Shown here: positions 57,901 to 64,000 of the stretch, piece by piece
Numbering within the stretch: the first letter of the stretch is position 1
Layout: each line of letters opens with the position of its first letter
Origin: Stentor coeruleus
Lineage: Eukaryota; Ciliophora; Heterotrichea; Heterotrichida; Stentoridae
DNA length: 64,000 nucleotides
Direction of reading: 5' to 3'
Assembly (NCBI GenBank): GCA_001970955.1
Contig: MPUH01000159.1
Coordinates: 1-64,000 of the forward strand
Program-made: the position numbers and the translations under genes
The notes under the pieces: generated by a model
Told to the model about the DNA's origin: nothing
Database searches by the model: none
Seen by the model: only the letters and a program-made list of their open reading frames with translations

Positions 57901-60900
57901 GATTATCCATAATATTCTTTTTCTTTATATTATCAATAAATTGTTTCCATTTATTCAAAGCATCTCTTTCTCTTTTTTCGATTTTAGACTGTAAAGATCT
58001 AAGTGCAGCTTTAGCTTTATTACCATCACCAATAATTCTTAAGAAAGCATCCTTAAGAGTTCTTCTAGGAATACCACCCATGCAGTTTTTAAGTTTCAAA
58101 GATCTAGCGCCATCAAGAAGTCCTTTAGTCTTTGTATCATTAACAAAATCTCTCCACATTCTCAGAGCTTCTTTAGGCTTTTTCTTCATTTTATTAAGTA
58201 AACTGCTCATAGCTCCCTTAACTTTGCTTCCATCACCAATAATCCTTTGCACTGCATCTCTAGTAGACCTAATTGGAACTTTTGTTAAAGCATTCTTAAG
58301 TTGTTGGCATCTAACATTGTCTAAAAGTCCTTTAGTCTTAACCCCATCAACAAAGTCTTTCCATTGCTTAAGAGCATTTCTTGGTTTTTTCTTAAGATTA
58401 TTTATCAAATTCATCATTTGGCCTTTAACTTTGTCTCCACCACCAAGAATTCTTTGATCTGCATCTCTCATTGTCCTCCTTATAATATTTTCCAATGCAG
58501 ATTTAAGTTTCAAAGTCGTTATCGAATCATGGAAAGTTTTCTTATCAACTTCTTGTGAATATTTTACCCATTTAAGTACAGCAGATTTAGGTTTTCTAAG
58601 CATATTCAAAAAGCTTCTTTTAACAATACCAACTGCTTTATTACCATCTCCAATAATTCTTGCAAGTGCATCTCTTAATGTTCTCTTTGGTACCTTAGAC
58701 AAAGCATTAAGAAGTTTATTTGATTTAACATTATCAAGCATATTTTTTTCTTTAACATCTACAATAAACTTCTTCCACATCAAAAAGCTAACTTTTGTTT
58801 TTTTGCTGAATAAAAAGAAAATATTACTAATCATTCTCTGGGCTTTATCCATATTCCCTACTGATCTATTAAAAGCAGTCCTCAAACTTCTTCTTGGCAT
58901 AGGGGAAATTAACAAACAGAATTTCAAAGCTTTGCTGTTCTTTTCAGGCTTTTGTTCATCAGTAATTCTCTTAAAGCTTCCAAACAATGTTCTTAAAGGC
59001 AATCTTCTTAAAGACCCTAAAAGCTTGTTACTAGTCAAATTTGTCATGATTTCATTTTTATTGACTAGATCTATAAATTTCTTCCATGCATCAAATGCTC
59101 TTCTATAATTATTATTCAGACTCATAAACAAAAGTTTCAATCTTCCTGCAACAGATTTATCATTTCCAAATATTCTTGACAAAGCATCTTTTGTTGTTCT
59201 CAAATGAAGCCTATGTAGATTTTGTCCCATTTTTGTAGACCTAGCACTATCATATATTTTCTTATTATCAAAATCATCAGCAAATTTAAGCCATTTTTTC
59301 AAAGCTCTTAATGGTCGTTTTTTGATATTGTATAACAGACTATTTAGCGAACCTTTAACTCTATTTCCAGAACCCATAATATTATGAACTGAACCACGTA
59401 GAGTTCTTACCATGATTTTAGTCATAAGTAAATCAAGCCTAGAACTTTTAGCATTACTCATCAATCCTCCTCCTCTAACGATGATTGTATATTTCGACCA
59501 TTGGACTAGTTTAATTTTCTTTTGTTTCATGATAACAGTTGAAAAAGTTTTAAATGCTTTCATTGTTTTTTGACTACCACCTTGCATTCTCAGTCTAACA
59601 TCTTGTAAAGTCCTTCTGACCATATTTTTGAATAAACTTTCAACATTTCCAGATCTGACAGCGTTTAGTTGACCCTGATGCTTAACACCCATAGCTCTAA
59701 GTCTCCAAGTAAGAAATGCTTCTTTAGCTTTAGATGCATGTCTTAGAATTACAAGCATACCTTTAATAGAAGTGCCAACTTTTTCATCACGTTTGAAAAT
59801 AGCATCTCTAGCCGAAATAAGATTATCTCTAGCAAGTTTTCTTAGTCCTTCTTTTAATAAGTTCATCTTAACTTCATTAAGTTTCTTTTCTTGTTTTATA
59901 AAGGCAATACTTGATTTCCAGATATAAAGTGAATGTCTTTGTTTGGAAATAAAACTCCACATAAGCATCTTAAGTAGCTCTTTAATTTTGCTTCCAGGGA
60001 ATATTAGTTTAAAAACTAATTCAGCCCTATTTCTAATAAGTTTCTTGATTTTCTCAGCTATTTTCACAGATCTGAACTTATCTAAATAATCTTTTTTCTT
60101 AATCCCATCAACATTACATCTCCATGTATTAAATCCAAGACAAAGATGAGCAGTAACTCTATCAAGCATTTTAAGTACGCAAAAGTTTCTTGTTTTCAAT
60201 AGTTCATTACGTTTTTGATTCTTGAGTAAAACATTCCAAATCAAAAATGAGCTTCTTAATTTCTCAGCATAATTTTTAGAATAATGCCTCCAAACTTTTT
60301 CTAAGAGTTCCTTTGGCTTTTTCTTTTTCATACATTTATTAACAACATGATGGAAACGGCTTCGATATATACGATTAAGAATTGTGAATACTCCACTAAA
60401 ACCTAGAGTTTTCTCAACTTCCGAATTGGATTTCACAAGCTCGGACCAGATTCTAAAAGGATGTTTTAAAGGATTTGCAAGGAAATATAAACCTTGAATT
60501 ACTGAGCGACGTTTATCACCTGATTTGACGATAATCTTAAAGTAGCGCCACTTCTGCAAAGTAAACCTCAGGAAACTGTATTTTATCGCCGCCAATCGCT
60601 TGAGAGCTTTGGAGCGTATTTCATCAGAATCTTTTACAATTCTTGGGCAATGGTAAATTCTTTTTGCTCTTTCTCCAAACAACTTTTGAACAATTGCAAC
60701 CATCTTAAATAGTTTTGGACTTTCGTTTTTCTGATTCTCTTTCCACATCATGAAATAAACTAGCAATTGCATCTTAGGATATTTAGCAAGGTTCTTCAGT
60801 AAGTATTCTTTAATCTTATTGTTCTTTTTCTGAGATGTCACAACTTTATTCCATTTTGTTAAAGCTTTTGAAGTAACAGCCATGAAATTGTGAGTAATAT

Positions 60901-61864
60901 TTTTAAATGCTGTTTTTAATGTGTCTTCTTTAGTATGGGGGTTTCTTTTTGCTTTGATGCACACTCCAACAGCTTTTCCAAGACTTTTACTAAGAACATC
61001 CATAAGTTTCTGTAATCTAGCTTTGGTTTCAATTGATTTCTTCATCTCATCTTTATCTTTCCATCTTAAAAAGCCTTCGCTAAGTCGTGCCTTATTGATT
61101 TTGAAAATACTTGAAAGAATAGATTTTATGTATTTTTCTTTTTGCGCTTGGACAGGATCTGAAGGTACACTTTTTAGTTGCTCACTAAGTAGCCTGTTCT
61201 TCCACTTTAATACCGCAAGTTTCTTGCCGCTTGCGAATAATAAAGCTTTTTCGACCATCGGGGCAAAAGCTTCAGTATCTACTTCTCTAGTGATGATTTC
61301 AGTTTTTTCGGATTTCTTAACAGATTTTTTCATGACTTCCACGACTCCCATAGCAATCTTTTGTGCTTCAAAAGACTCAAAATTTATAAGGTCGACCGTT
61401 TTTTGCATTCTCATTCCTAATGATGATCGAAGTGATGCAACTAATCTAGCGCAGTTGAGTCTTTTAATTTCGAGTTGAGATTTTTGCTGAACTTTATGGA
61501 TTGCAAGCGAATTAAAGGCTGTATGGACTTGGCTTTGTGACTTAAGATGAAGTTTGGCAAGAGCATGGCATAGAGTCGCCACTTTATGTCCACTGTTTAC
61601 TACCATGAGATGACGGAAATCAGGAGGTTGTGTCGCTGATTTGATCGAGCTGAGATAAGTTTTGAAAGCTTGCAAGTCCGACTGGGCTAGTTTGGTCCTG
61701 CTTGCTAGATCCTCTGCCAGCTTGAGTGAAGTTTGTATGTCCTTTTGGGGCAAACTCTTTAGCGACTGATGGAGATTTTGAACATTTTCAGAGTACTTTT
61801 GAAGGTCTTCAGGCCTTCCTGATAGAACCTCTTCAACAAGAATTGTAATTCCTGGGGTTTCCAT
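48983..61864 (-). CDS. Giant Sfi1-type centrin-binding repeat protein (4293 aa)
   Basis: An uninterrupted 12.9-kb frame from ATG 61864 to TAA, roughly half a megadalton and very basic. After an N-terminal helical domain of about 200 residues the protein consists of Sfi1-like helical repeats, with about 55-60 Trp-centred motifs of the form AL-xx-W-K-x-F (for example RNALKQWKDFV, DALNKWKQFI). The best-preserved part has a 69-residue unit holding two half-repeats, one with Trp and one with Ala/Ser at the same place (around IPRRTLKDAVQRIIG). Three tandem 2175-nt superblocks span about 52.2-58.7 kb. The end is a short coiled coil (ELRFEKHSLLEDNNTLRHHN). Sfi1 repeats form a continuous helix that binds centrin EF-hand proteins, and related giants organise the Paramecium infraciliary lattice and contractile fibres of Spirostomum. 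A role in contractile myonemes or basal-body-linked fibres is inferred. Confidence 0.93.
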   Translation of the reverse strand: METPGITILVEEVLSGRPEDLQKYSENVQNLHQSLKSLPQKDIQTSLKLAEDLASRTKLAQSDLQAFKTYLSSIKSATQPPDFRHLMVVNSGHKVATLCHALAKLHLKSQSQVHTAFNSLAIHKVQQKSQLEIKRLNCARLVASLRSSLGMRMQKTVDLINFESFEAQKIAMGVVEVMKKSVKKSEKTEIITREVDTEAFAPMVEKALLFASGKKLAVLKWKNRLLSEQLKSVPSDPVQAQKEKYIKSILSSIFKINKARLSEGFLRWKDKDEMKKSIETKARLQKLMDVLSKSLGKAVGVCIKAKRNPHTKEDTLKTAFKNITHNFMAVTSKALTKWNKVVTSQKKNNKIKEYLLKNLAKYPKMQLLVYFMMWKENQKNESPKLFKMVAIVQKLFGERAKRIYHCPRIVKDSDEIRSKALKRLAAIKYSFLRFTLQKWRYFKIIVKSGDKRRSVIQGLYFLANPLKHPFRIWSELVKSNSEVEKTLGFSGVFTILNRIYRSRFHHVVNKCMKKKKPKELLEKVWRHYSKNYAEKLRSSFLIWNVLLKNQKRNELLKTRNFCVLKMLDRVTAHLCLGFNTWRCNVDGIKKKDYLDKFRSVKIAEKIKKLIRNRAELVFKLIFPGSKIKELLKMLMWSFISKQRHSLYIWKSSIAFIKQEKKLNEVKMNLLKEGLRKLARDNLISARDAIFKRDEKVGTSIKGMLVILRHASKAKEAFLTWRLRAMGVKHQGQLNAVRSGNVESLFKNMVRRTLQDVRLRMQGGSQKTMKAFKTFSTVIMKQKKIKLVQWSKYTIIVRGGGLMSNAKSSRLDLLMTKIMVRTLRGSVHNIMGSGNRVKGSLNSLLYNIKKRPLRALKKWLKFADDFDNKKIYDSARSTKMGQNLHRLHLRTTKDALSRIFGNDKSVAGRLKLLFMSLNNNYRRAFDAWKKFIDLVNKNEIMTNLTSNKLLGSLRRLPLRTLFGSFKRITDEQKPEKNSKALKFCLLISPMPRRSLRTAFNRSVGNMDKAQRMISNIFFLFSKKTKVSFLMWKKFIVDVKEKNMLDNVKSNKLLNALSKVPKRTLRDALARIIGDGNKAVGIVKRSFLNMLRKPKSAVLKWVKYSQEVDKKTFHDSITTLKLKSALENIIRRTMRDADQRILGGGDKVKGQMMNLINNLKKKPRNALKQWKDFVDGVKTKGLLDNVRCQQLKNALTKVPIRSTRDAVQRIIGDGSKVKGAMSSLLNKMKKKPKEALRMWRDFVNDTKTKGLLDGARSLKLKNCMGGIPRRTLKDAFLRIIGDGNKAKAALRSLQSKIEKRERDALNKWKQFIDNIKKKNIMDNLRSQKLKNAMERIPRRMIKDAGQRILGDGNKVKGALKTMLNAIKNKPRVAYNLWKAFKERCAKKDIMDNARSHKLDNVLKKIPTRILRDSVQRMIGEGTKVKGAIKSIVSSIKRQSDLAYNKWKGFVEDVKKKNVMDNLRSQKLKNSMERIPRRVVKDAAERILGEGDKLKGAMKSLIERFKNKAKLAIKLWGNYVKDVKAKKLLDGVKSQKLYNSLNKIPLRTMRDKFERIVGEGDKLKGALSSIIHNIKKRPRNALQNWKNFKDACNKKDMMDNVRSQKLKNALVKIPIRTIKDSAQRILGGGSKAVGALKVIFLALDKLSKRFFYVWKDYIRQTKNKNLMTNLTSQRLRINLSRIPLRTLLIAFKSVYGKEQATEAQIRSYKMLFGLFKIPMRTLRNSVNMIIDKEDRVRSAMTRIFNFMIQTTRRSFVHWTKITLLIKQEVLLDNVKSNKLLNALTRVPKRTLRDALARVVGDGNKAVGTIKRSFLNMLRKPKSAVLKWVKYSQGIDKKTFHDSITTLKLKSAMENIIRRTMKDADQRILGAGDKIKGQLTNMVNNLKKKPRNALKQWKDFVDGVKTRGLLDNVRCQQLKNALSKVPRRVMKDAVQRIVGDGSKVKGAMNSLLSNLKKKPREALKLWKKFVNDIKTKGLLDGARSLKLKNCLSGMPRRTLKDGIQRIIGDGNKAKAALRSLQSKIEKRERDALNKWKQFIDDVKKKNFMDNVRSQKLKNCMGRIPRRIIKDAGQRILGDGNKVKGALKTMLNAIKNKPRVAYNLWKAFKEQCAKKDIMDNARSHKLDNVLKKIPTRILRDSVQRMVGEGTKVKGAMKSIINSIKRKAEVAYNKWKGFVEDVNKKNVMDNLRSQKLKNAMERIPRRVVKDAAERILGEGDKLKGAMKSLIERFKNKAKLAIKLWGNYVKDVKAKKLLDGVKSQKLYNSLNKIPLRTMRDKFERIVGEGDKLKGALNSIIHNIKRRPRNALQNWKNFKDACNKKDMMDNVRSHKLKNALIKIPTRTIKDSAQRILGGGSKAIGALKVIFVTLDKMSKRYFYFWRDYIKQTKTKEIMTTITSHKLRINLSRIPLRTLLSVFRDIHGKDQASKEEIRALRLLISLLRTPRRTLRSSFNVLNDNENRARAMMTRIFNFIIQTTRRSFVHWSKITLLIKQEVLLDNVKSQKLLNALTRVPKRTLKDSFSRLIGDGNVSKGLIVRAISKILRKPRSAVSRWVKYSQNIDKKTSLDAMRILQLKISMTDILKRTLRDASQRIQGAGDKIKGAMTGMIDSLKKKPRDAMKKWRDYIKACDSKSMMDNIRSQRLKEVLGRVPKRVMRDAVQRTTGDGSKLKGAINSVLANLKKRPRDALKMWRKFIEDIKSKKLMDGMRAHQVKGALSNIIKRTMRDASQRLLGDGNKVKAAVKSLEAKIRMREKSAYDMWKVYVDNIKKRRIMDNLRSEKLKVALLGIPRRVIKDAKERILGDGSKVRGAIKSILAAIRNKPRQALKMWKDYIEKCKRGDILDNARRQKFGTIFEKIPRRTLRDSVQRMLGEGTKIKGAIKSILNKIKQMPRDALKKWRNFVNDVRMRKQFDAVRSSKLLFILTKIPRRTIKDVSERILGEGDKVKGALKSIVNGLRKQMSTSLHKWKGAVEDMKKKGLLDGVKSQKLKFSLSRICIRTSKDTFERISGDGSKVKGALMSILHSIKRMPKNAMEKWRKYVEACRSKKMMDAVRSQKLLLHLNRIPLRVIKDSCQRVIGSGSKAKGALKVLFMTFDKQSKRAFYVWKDFLKATKTKQLSNNLVSQKLAMALSRLPARVLRLTFKSIVPEDGKIKRALRGICFVFDKGLENSLIRWKSFLKDRAIKDSKTALKGMKIKDSLGKPARRVLRSAKSHADHDNSKLRLCLKVLSTNFIKIYQDSFKRWLFATKPANLLNQLKGHNLKSVLSRIPQRTIRGGFIKILGIGYRVKNIIGNLNNIFNNGLKLAVKKWVDFKALCDRNELMNESRSVKLRITLERLKLRTMRGALESVKDETSSKLMKVLNDLDTACRRKPKAAIEHWKKYAKFIDEKKLLNNARSLRLDRALKGLSVRTMKDATGRMLNDGDKIKATLRSMESVAKKFLKQAMEKYKKYISDLKNKRLFDNARSQQLKGSMERLTKRTLRAVVNNVVGEGNNVKGALRRLLMAYNKKTKSAFENWKKFVTDGMKKQFLNARRAQELKNHLVRMQLRTIKGANSRIIGAGNVTEGIITKMYKAIEKLPLIAFLRWKQYMNDIKSKKLFDMARSEKLKGAMSRIISRTTSSVVTKFRPDGVAKAKKALVELFKQALNIERDGFKKWREYVNKVNQKGLLDQCRTLKLKDSLNKIKQRTVKDCYERAVGGGSKVAGRLNSLFAASMKMAKLAIDKWRQYLNDIKNKKLFDGIRSLQLKQSLERIAKRTSKSFTEQLISDDNKVKSALRRLYMIADKQIQSAYKKWRQYLADSKNLNNQRGNALRRRLDAIVQKQSKKVIYQIVGPNDKVACKLRDLAKYANKIPRQAMNSWKASIYDALAHKLRMVIRAEKFKYNMTKIVQRTSRTVYVRSSGKGKVASIMGRLVSSFTGKQRESFLRFILYTISRKQRHQGFVVRIGNVGRTFMNRTLKTVLNAVVGDGRVRRLLEKLCNNYQNMVKEAYKRMWHRVEKIRTIKKINSAYFVFRTLMAYAKKVLAVRFKYWMNLEFLRRRRIMKKSTAKMMAFSSVSYESAFWKWKYILSSTGFQLLPKHSLAFKRFISIGSSYQKRLEQFSFYKLALWYKNMGYGQKMSIPDTVAHLNKHSRDISAEDPSRMSSIQPKSIENPSGISTVASGKLSREEVTSINQMGAFEMLFNQLKGVRIRNISWGMCSIVTYSRQIGFYDNERSRLIDQINELRFEKHSLLEDNNTLRHHNESLIDNLEKTNLEFQTLSLHLDQMRLVRMVRVVSKMIEVPIAEAFSFLYENNLE
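52204..58728 (-). repeat. Three tandem 2175-nt superblocks inside the Sfi1 gene
   Basis: Anchor sequences recur at a constant 2175-nt step. GCATTAAGAAG-type anchors are at 58704, 56529 and 54354; the (TCC)AGCATCT anchor is at 57836, 55661 and 53486. Blocks are approximately 56554-58728, 54379-56553 and 52204-54378. Blocks 1 and 2 are close to identical over long stretches; block 3 is more diverged and its last part is not recognisable. 2175 nt = 725 codons = 21 half-repeats of 34.5 residues on average. Confidence 0.92.
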
Positions 61865-63707
61865 ATTAATTTTATATCCATTGGTTAAATGCTTAGAAAT
61901 TAACGTATAAATCCACCCAATTTTCTTGTTTAGTTACTTGGGTATATTAGATTATTTCTTGGTATATATTCTAATAATTTAAGAAAAATCTTCTGTATGG
62001 CTAAGTGACGTTTAAGCAAAAGTTGTCCACAAAAAACACTTCAACGTGTCATGGTTTGTATAATTCAAACTATAGGTTTACTCTCAGCATATATAAATGA
62101 ATGTCAGAAGCTGGAATACTGGGACTTCGCATTTGTGTATTCGAAGTAAAATGACTGCAGAACGTGAAGTGTTGAAGATAATATGGGGAAATAACGAAAG
62201 AAATTTGCAAATTTTGTATTGTTTTAGATGCTTGGAAGATTTTTTGGATTTTTAGAGAAAATGATTAAATTAGGCTTTTTTTTTGGCTAGATAGTTTATA
62301 GTTTTTGAAAAGCTTTATTATTTAGGACAGTAATATTTTATAGCAAATAAAAAATCCCTTAAGATTAATTGATTTAAGATTAAGAGGATTTTCTGTCGGT
62401 ATACTCTAAAAATAAATATAGCATATGCCAACCAAGTCAAACATCAAGCAAAAACCTATATTACAACATTTATATAACTACCTAACAGAAGTGAATCATA
62501 GTAAAAAAATTCCACTATCCTCATAATTGATTACTATAGCATAACTCCAACCCTTGCATAATAATCCCAAATAATTATATTGAAAATTTGGCTTGATCAT
62601 ATGGTTCAGTATTTTATGCATTTTTATAAGCTAATATTTATAATTATTCCAAAGATAGCGATAGGAAGCCTTCAAAATCTCAAATCTTTAATATCTATAA
62701 CTACTTTCAATCCTAAAAGACTACTTTTTTGATAGATAATATTAAAGTATAAGATTTTTTGCACTTAAATTAATCAAAATGCTCTCAAAATTTTACTTCA
62801 AGAGTCTGAAAGACAGTATTAAGAATTATAAAAATATATGTAATATGAATCGCTATGATAATAAATTCTAGTATAGAAACTATGCTAAGTGATTTATAAT
62901 AAAGATCTAAAAGAATGCTTATAGGATAGCGAAAAATGAGAATGCACTGTTATTGATATTGTCTGGAATCTGGGTTTGATTTTATATGAAATTCAGTTAG
63001 GCTGATGTATTTAATTTCTTTTTAAAACTATTAAATTGTTTTAGATATAATAAATATCGCTTTGGACTAAAATATTTTGTAGTCAAAGGATAATTATTGG
63101 GAAAATAAGCAAATTATTCAATAGCATATAGATAAATTAGCATAAATAATAGAGTAAGTTGTAATATAGTTTTATTTTGGATATAAACTATTCTTGTTAA
63201 GTATTTGCTAAAATTTGTGTGTTGTTATAATATATAAAGTATATGAAGGAATAGTTTATAGTTTTTACTTAAAGGTAGTTTGGATTAAAAAAAAAATATT
63301 CTAAGTAACGGAAAAGCATTTGCAAATGATTTTATATCTTTTAAACAAAATTTGAGAACTTTAGCTTTTATATTAGAAATACTATAGTTCAATTTTCTAA
63401 GTATGATCTCAGAAGTATTAATATAATCTTTTAAACTTCTTAACCATAACAACCTTAACTCTCCATACCTCTCTTATCACTATTTAATCACCAAATTCGC
63501 ATCTATTACGAAATTGTAAAATTTCCATACAAAATTAAAAAAAATTTCCTAACAATTTCCTAAAACCCAAAACACGACTATTTTTTCTAATCTTCAAAAA
63601 GCTTTATTCAATACCCCCTTCTCTTGCCAAATACATTTTCCAACAAAAAAATTGATATTCTTCATAAATTCCCATTTTCTAAAGCAACTGACACTCTGTA
63701 TTTAAAT
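61865..63707. other. Largest gene-free stretch, no gene seen
   Basis: 1.84 kb between the divergent starts of the Sfi1 gene and the right-edge gene. 61870-62340 is G/T-rich on the plus strand, as expected for the 5' flank of the giant gene, and 63400-63700 is A/C-rich, the 5' flank of the plus gene. The middle (62400-63390) alternates and contains only short frames. No RNA gene is recognised. The length may reflect a larger regulatory region for the giant gene or an unrecognised short non-coding RNA. Confidence 0.6.
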
Positions 63708-64000
63708 ATGAAATCAAACGAAATCTCGGTAATCCGCAGCGAAGGCATCGAAAAAGAGCCTATCGAGTGCACAATCTCCTTAAATGACAATATATACGGC
63801 ATAGTTGGCCTAAAGCCTTCACAAGGTCCAAGTCCTTTCTATTTGCCTCTAACAGGAGTTCTCGGAGTAGAATTGAAACATAAAAACAAAAAAATTGGTG
63901 AGATCCGAGTTGACCTAAACTGTTTAGAACGAGATGGATTGCAATGGTTGCCAATACTTTGCCCAGGATCAGAAAAACTTCTTAGCGTCCCAGACGAAGT
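63708..64000 (+). CDS. 5' part of a gene, possibly C2-domain-like
   Basis: ATG at 63708 opens a frame that runs to the window edge without a stop (97 codons plus 2 bases). It begins MKSNEISVIRSEGIEKEP and contains a beta-rich stretch: LTGVLGVELKHKNKKIGEI, then RVDLNCLERDGLQWLPIL. The G-E-I-R-V-D-L...W-L-P-I-L pattern resembles the strands of C2 domains, with the Trp that precedes the final strand in many. The match is weak and the rest is outside the window. A clear A/C-rich 5' flank and the AT-rich ATG context support it as a real gene start. Confidence 0.6.
   Translation, partial: MKSNEISVIRSEGIEKEPIECTISLNDNIYGIVGLKPSQGPSPFYLPLTGVLGVELKHKNKKIGEIRVDLNCLERDGLQWLPILCPGSEKLLSVPDE

Noticed and set aside
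50892-61478. Many plus-strand open frames opposite the giant Sfi1 gene
   Set aside because: They repeat with the same 207- and 2175-nt periods as the Sfi1 gene and have hydrophobic Leu/Ile/Phe-rich compositions typical of antisense shadows of Lys/Leu-rich helices.
48983-61864. CRISPR-like array of evenly spaced repeats
   Set aside because: The spacing is due to protein repeats in one long frame; the organism is a eukaryote and no repeat-spacer structure exists.
62150-62270. Short plus-strand frame from an ATG near 62151
   Set aside because: About 34 codons with ordinary AT-rich background and no supporting feature.
61865-63707. tRNA, 5S or other structured RNA in the long gaps
   Set aside because: I looked for T-arm-like GTTCRANNC with matching acceptor stems in all gaps over 300 bp and saw none; a covariance-model scan would be decisive.
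1-64000. Mobile or virus-like elements
   Set aside because: No reverse transcriptase, transposase, integrase, capsid or terminal-repeat structure was recognised; the direct repeats found are assembly joins or in-gene duplications.
1-64000. Reassigned genetic code (Q for TAA/TAG, as in many ciliates)
   Set aside because: TAA, TAG and one TGA all end conserved proteins at the expected place, and no conserved gene needs an internal stop read as an amino acid.

Overview
The window reads as the macronuclear genome of a heterotrich ciliate, most likely Stentor coeruleus or a close relative. By eye it is strongly AT-rich. TAA and TAG end nearly all genes and TGA ends one, so all three work as stops (standard code). 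Three genes need introns of only 15, 16 and 15 nt (GTA...TAG) to restore conserved or continuous protein sequence, which is the hallmark of Stentor. Genes are otherwise intronless and tightly packed: gaps of 1, 8, 11, 19, 23, 28 and 38 bp occur between coding regions. The organism name is inference; I could not search databases.

Layout. 0-6.3 kb: the 3' part of a membrane protein, a decayed TPR/protein-kinase gene, and a large low-complexity protein with an acylation-type N-terminus. 6.8-15.4 kb: a membrane RBR ubiquitin ligase, a histidine phosphatase and DNA polymerase epsilon. 15.8-22 kb: a small unknown protein, a secreted thioredoxin-fold protein, the F1-ATPase assembly factor ATP11, an acylated ubiquitin-like protein, a membrane protein with three PX domains, a small acylated protein with an intron, and ribosomal protein uL2. 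23-32.7 kb: a SANT/Myb-like protein, ribosomal eL21, glutaryl-CoA dehydrogenase, histidyl-tRNA synthetase, a winged-helix-like protein, a small unknown and an eight-EF-hand protein. 32.7-44.3 kb: proteasome subunit Rpn3, a coiled-coil acylated protein, a very divergent H2A-like histone, a 39-residue-periodic repeat protein, an OPA3-like protein, an unknown, a non-canonical poly(A)/nucleotidyl transferase and mitochondrial ATP synthase alpha. 45.3-49 kb: a His-rich zinc transporter, calcineurin A and PP6 catalytic subunit.

48.98-61.86 kb is one uninterrupted 12.9-kb reading frame for a giant (4293 aa) Sfi1-type centrin-binding protein, the standout of the window. Its repeat has three levels: half-repeats of 33 and 36 residues that alternate between a Trp-centred and a Trp-less type; 69-residue units made of the pair; and three tandem superblocks of exactly 2175 nt (21 half-repeats). 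Ciliate contractile fibres (infraciliary lattice, myonemes) use such scaffolds with EF-hand centrins, so this is a strong candidate for a calcium-driven contractile or cortical scaffold. The right edge holds the start of another gene, perhaps C2-like.

Three single-N positions (3888, 33992, 37661) are each followed by a copy of the sequence just before them, so they look like badly joined contig ends rather than biology. One of them breaks the Rpn3 gene on paper. I saw no tRNA, rRNA, CRISPR, transposase, reverse transcriptase or virus-like gene.
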